Source: an uncultured Collinsella sp.
GTDB lineage: Bacteria; Actinomycetota; Coriobacteriia; Coriobacteriales; Coriobacteriaceae
NCBI GenBank assembly: GCA_900764025.1
Contig: CAAFMM010000352.1
Location: forward strand, 1 to 7,105
Direction of reading: 5' to 3'
DNA: 7,105 nucleotides
Positions within the stretch are counted from its first letter, which is position 1. Each line of letters starts with the position of its first letter. This document shows positions 4,977-7,105 of the stretch, one piece after another. The position numbers and the translations under genes are program-made. The notes below the pieces were generated by a model. The model was not told the DNA's origin. It saw nothing but the letters and a program-made list of their open reading frames with translations, and made no database searches.

Positions 4977-7105
4977 TAGATTAATTTAGTACTCTCAAGC
5001 TTTTCGATAATCCAGTCGTTGGCTTTGATGACTGGGCGGCGGAAGACGACGCCCAGGGCCAGCGACGGAATCAGATAGCTCGCCAGAATGCCCAGCTCAA
5101 CCCAGTACTCCATATGGTAGGCACCGGCCATGGCGGCGTGCATGGCGTTGATGCCGTGAGTAAACGGCAGGAACGGATAAATCGCCTGGAACACGGGGCC
5201 GGTCATCTCGATGGGGAACGTGCCGCCCGAACCGCCGACCTGCATGACCAACAGCACGACCGCGAGCGCCTTGCCGATATCACCAAACGACACCGTAAGC
5301 GTGTAGACGATATTGGAGAACACGAGACTCGCGACCCAGCCCGCCAGCACAAACTGCAGCGGGTTGTCGCACTGAATGCCAAAGAACAGAATGTCGCCCG
5401 CGCACACGAGCGTTGCCTGCAGCAGAGCCAAACCGCCAAAGAACAGGTAACGGCCCAGATAGATCTCGTGCAGGCGTACGGGGATGAGCTCGTTGATAAG
5501 CTCATCGTCAACCGAGACCTTCATCATGGCTGCCAGTACGATCGAGCCGACCCAGAGCGACAGAATCGTGTAGAACGGCGCCATGGCCGAACCGTAGTTG
5601 CGGATCGGATAGACCGGCTTGCGGTCGAGCGCGACGGGGCCGGAAAGCGACACGGCCAGACCCTCGGGATCATTGCCGATCATCGTCTTGATCGTAGCGA
5701 GGTCATCCGACATCAAGGCGCCGTCGAGCTCGTCCTTAAACGCGCTGATCTTGTCCGACGCCTCGCCCAGCTGATCGGAAGCCTTGTTGACCAGCTTTGC
5801 AGCCTTGGAGAGGCCCTTTGCCAGCGAACCGGAAGCAGCGGTCAGGCCGTCTACGGCGCTATCCAGGTCGCCCGAGATGCCATCAAGCGAGTCCAAAACG
5901 CCCGAAATAGTCTTCTTGAGTTCTTTGGCCTTGACCGAAAACGTAGAGTCGTAGTCAATCTTGGCGCCCGAGATACCAGCCTTGGCATCCGCGATTGCCT
6001 GATCGACCTCGGCACGCGATTTGTTAACCTCTGCCATACTCTTCGTGAGCGACGTCGCGATATTCGTCAGCTCATTGGCATTGTTGCGGTACTCCGTCGC
6101 GGTTTTATCAAGCTCGGCAGCCGCGTCCTCAAGCCCTGCCTTGAGCTTATCGTTACTCACCTGGTCAGCAAGACTGCGGAGCTCATTCGCCGTGCCATCA
6201 ATCTCGTCGACACGTTTATTGAGTGACGCTGCGCCACCGTAGAGCTGAGACACCGTAAGATCGACGTGCTTGTTTGCAGCGTCGAATGCCTTTGCGAGCT
6301 CGGTAGAAACGTTATCGAACGAACCTGCGCTCCCATCAATAGCAGCATCGATCGCATCGCTGGCAGACTTGAGCGCTTGCTCGGAATCGGCAATACCGCT
6401 CTCGGCATGCTGCATGAGCTGCTTCACCGACTCCTCGGTCGATCCGGACTGCTGGAGCATACCGCTCGCCGACGTCAGCGAATCGGACGTGGAGCTCAAA
6501 ATGCCCGCCAGCGACGAAGCATTTGCCCGAACGTCTCGCAGGTCCTCAATCGAATCGCCGAGCGTCGAGGACAGGTTGGCGATAAAGTTACCCACCTGGT
6601 CGGTGCTCATGTAATCGAGCAGGCTGGACACCGTCTTAAGACCGATCGTCGTAATGGTCTCGGTAAAAGTTTTGTTAACCTGGCTCTGGACGGCGCTCGA
6701 ACCCTTCTCGGTCACGATCTGCGCAATGGCGTTGGCCTTCTGATTCTCGTAGAACTCGATATCGGCATGCTTCACGTCGGTCGAGAAAAGCGTCATCATG
6801 TCAGCGCTAAACGTTTTGGGGATAACGACGGCAGCATAGTACGCGCCCGACTTAACGCCCTCGATAGCCTTTTCGCGATTGTTGAGCACAACCCAATCGA
6901 AGCTCTCGTTGCCGCGTAGGGTGGCGGTCACGTTTTCGCCCACGTTAACCTCGACGGGGATCAAATCGCTCTCGTAACCCTCATCGGTGTTGACCACGGC
7001 GATCTTAAGATTGCCGGTGTTGCCGTACGGATCCCAGCTGCCGGCGATGTTAAACCACGCGTACAGACACGGTACGATAATGAGGCCCATCACGACAACC
7101 AAGCC
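4976..7105 (-). CDS. YhgE/Pip-family membrane protein (5' end beyond the window)
   Basis: At least 709 codons are open to the right edge, where the frame reads through without a start with a binding site; probably about 20-30 N-terminal residues are missing. Numbered from the TTG at 7102, the parts are: a hydrophobic segment (1-20) followed by WDPYGNTGNLKIAVVNTDEG (23-42), typical of the family's N-terminus; an extracytoplasmic domain to about 165; a long Ala/Ser/Asp/Lys-rich helical, coiled-coil-like stalk (about 175-460); YPIRNYGSAMAPFYTILSLWVG (498-519); and about five further helices in the ABC-2-like C-terminal domain (508-528, 550-577, 583-605, 608-625, 668-686). Relatives include the phage infection protein Pip, the SPP1 receptor YueB and the type VII secretion component EsaA. 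Its role here, envelope transport or a phage-accessible surface protein, is inference. No ESX/WXG100 genes are in the window. Confidence 0.9.
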   Translation of the reverse strand, partial: GLVVVMGLIIVPCLYAWFNIAGSWDPYGNTGNLKIAVVNTDEGYESDLIPVEVNVGENVTATLRGNESFDWVVLNNREKAIEGVKSGAYYAAVVIPKTFSADMMTLFSTDVKHADIEFYENQKANAIAQIVTEKGSSAVQSQVNKTFTETITTIGLKTVSSLLDYMSTDQVGNFIANLSSTLGDSIEDLRDVRANASSLAGILSSTSDSLTSASGMLQQSGSTEESVKQLMQHAESGIADSEQALKSASDAIDAAIDGSAGSFDNVSTELAKAFDAANKHVDLTVSQLYGGAASLNKRVDEIDGTANELRSLADQVSNDKLKAGLEDAAAELDKTATEYRNNANELTNIATSLTKSMAEVNKSRAEVDQAIADAKAGISGAKIDYDSTFSVKAKELKKTISGVLDSLDGISGDLDSAVDGLTAASGSLAKGLSKAAKLVNKASDQLGEASDKISAFKDELDGALMSDDLATIKTMIGNDPEGLAVSLSGPVALDRKPVYPIRNYGSAMAPFYTILSLWVGSIVLAAMMKVSVDDELINELIPVRLHEIYLGRYLFFGGLALLQATLVCAGDILFFGIQCDNPLQFVLAGWVASLVFSNIVYTLTVSFGDIGKALAVVLLVMQVGGSGGTFPIEMTGPVFQAIYPFLPFTHGINAMHAAMAGAYHMEYWVELGILASYLIPSLALGVVFRRPVIKANDWIIEKLESTKLI

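Noticed and set aside
5114..6226. 370-codon plus-strand frame opposite the YhgE/Pip gene
   Set aside because: Arg/His-rich composition and no family resemblance; an antisense artefact of the real gene.

Overview
The window looks like chromosomal DNA from a high-GC Gram-positive bacterium. Coriobacteriia (Collinsella-like gut actinobacteria) is the best guess, from the GC-rich codon usage, the YhgE/Pip-type protein and the palindrome-rich spacers. That placement is inference; no rRNA or other taxonomic marker is present. Every convincing gene lies on the minus strand, so transcription runs from right to left.

In transcription order the window holds: (1) a YhgE/Pip-family membrane protein that enters from the right edge without its first residues (4976-7105); (2) a 333-bp spacer carrying a perfect hairpin at the stop codon, a 99-nt near-complete palindrome, and a strong intrinsic terminator; (3) a ten-helix EamA/DMT transporter (3665-4642) with its own terminator; (4) an M20-family amidohydrolase (2248-3543) with a dyad-symmetric operator candidate upstream; (5) a severely truncated major facilitator transporter (1789-2208) starting 39 nt after the amidohydrolase; (6) three consecutive long hairpins between 1662 and 1863, which also encode the odd C-terminal tail of the truncated transporter; (7) histidyl-tRNA synthetase hisS (283-1596) and its likely terminator; (8) the first codons of a probable further minus-strand gene running off the left edge (1-25).

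The genes do not form one pathway. hisS is housekeeping. The amidohydrolase and the broken MFS gene look like a two-gene unit (hydrolase of N-acyl amino acids or peptides plus a transporter) whose transporter half has been lost. The DMT transporter is a separate unit bounded by terminators on both sides. The YhgE/Pip protein is a cell-envelope protein with a long Ala/Ser-rich helical stalk.

No new enzymatic or defence system is visible. The unexplained content is structural: the triple-hairpin array at the breakpoint of the MFS gene, and the 15-bp terminal-inverted-repeat palindrome flanked by CAGCG direct repeats, which resembles a small non-autonomous mobile element. Both are seen directly in the sequence; their nature as repeats or mobile elements can only be settled by genome-wide searches.
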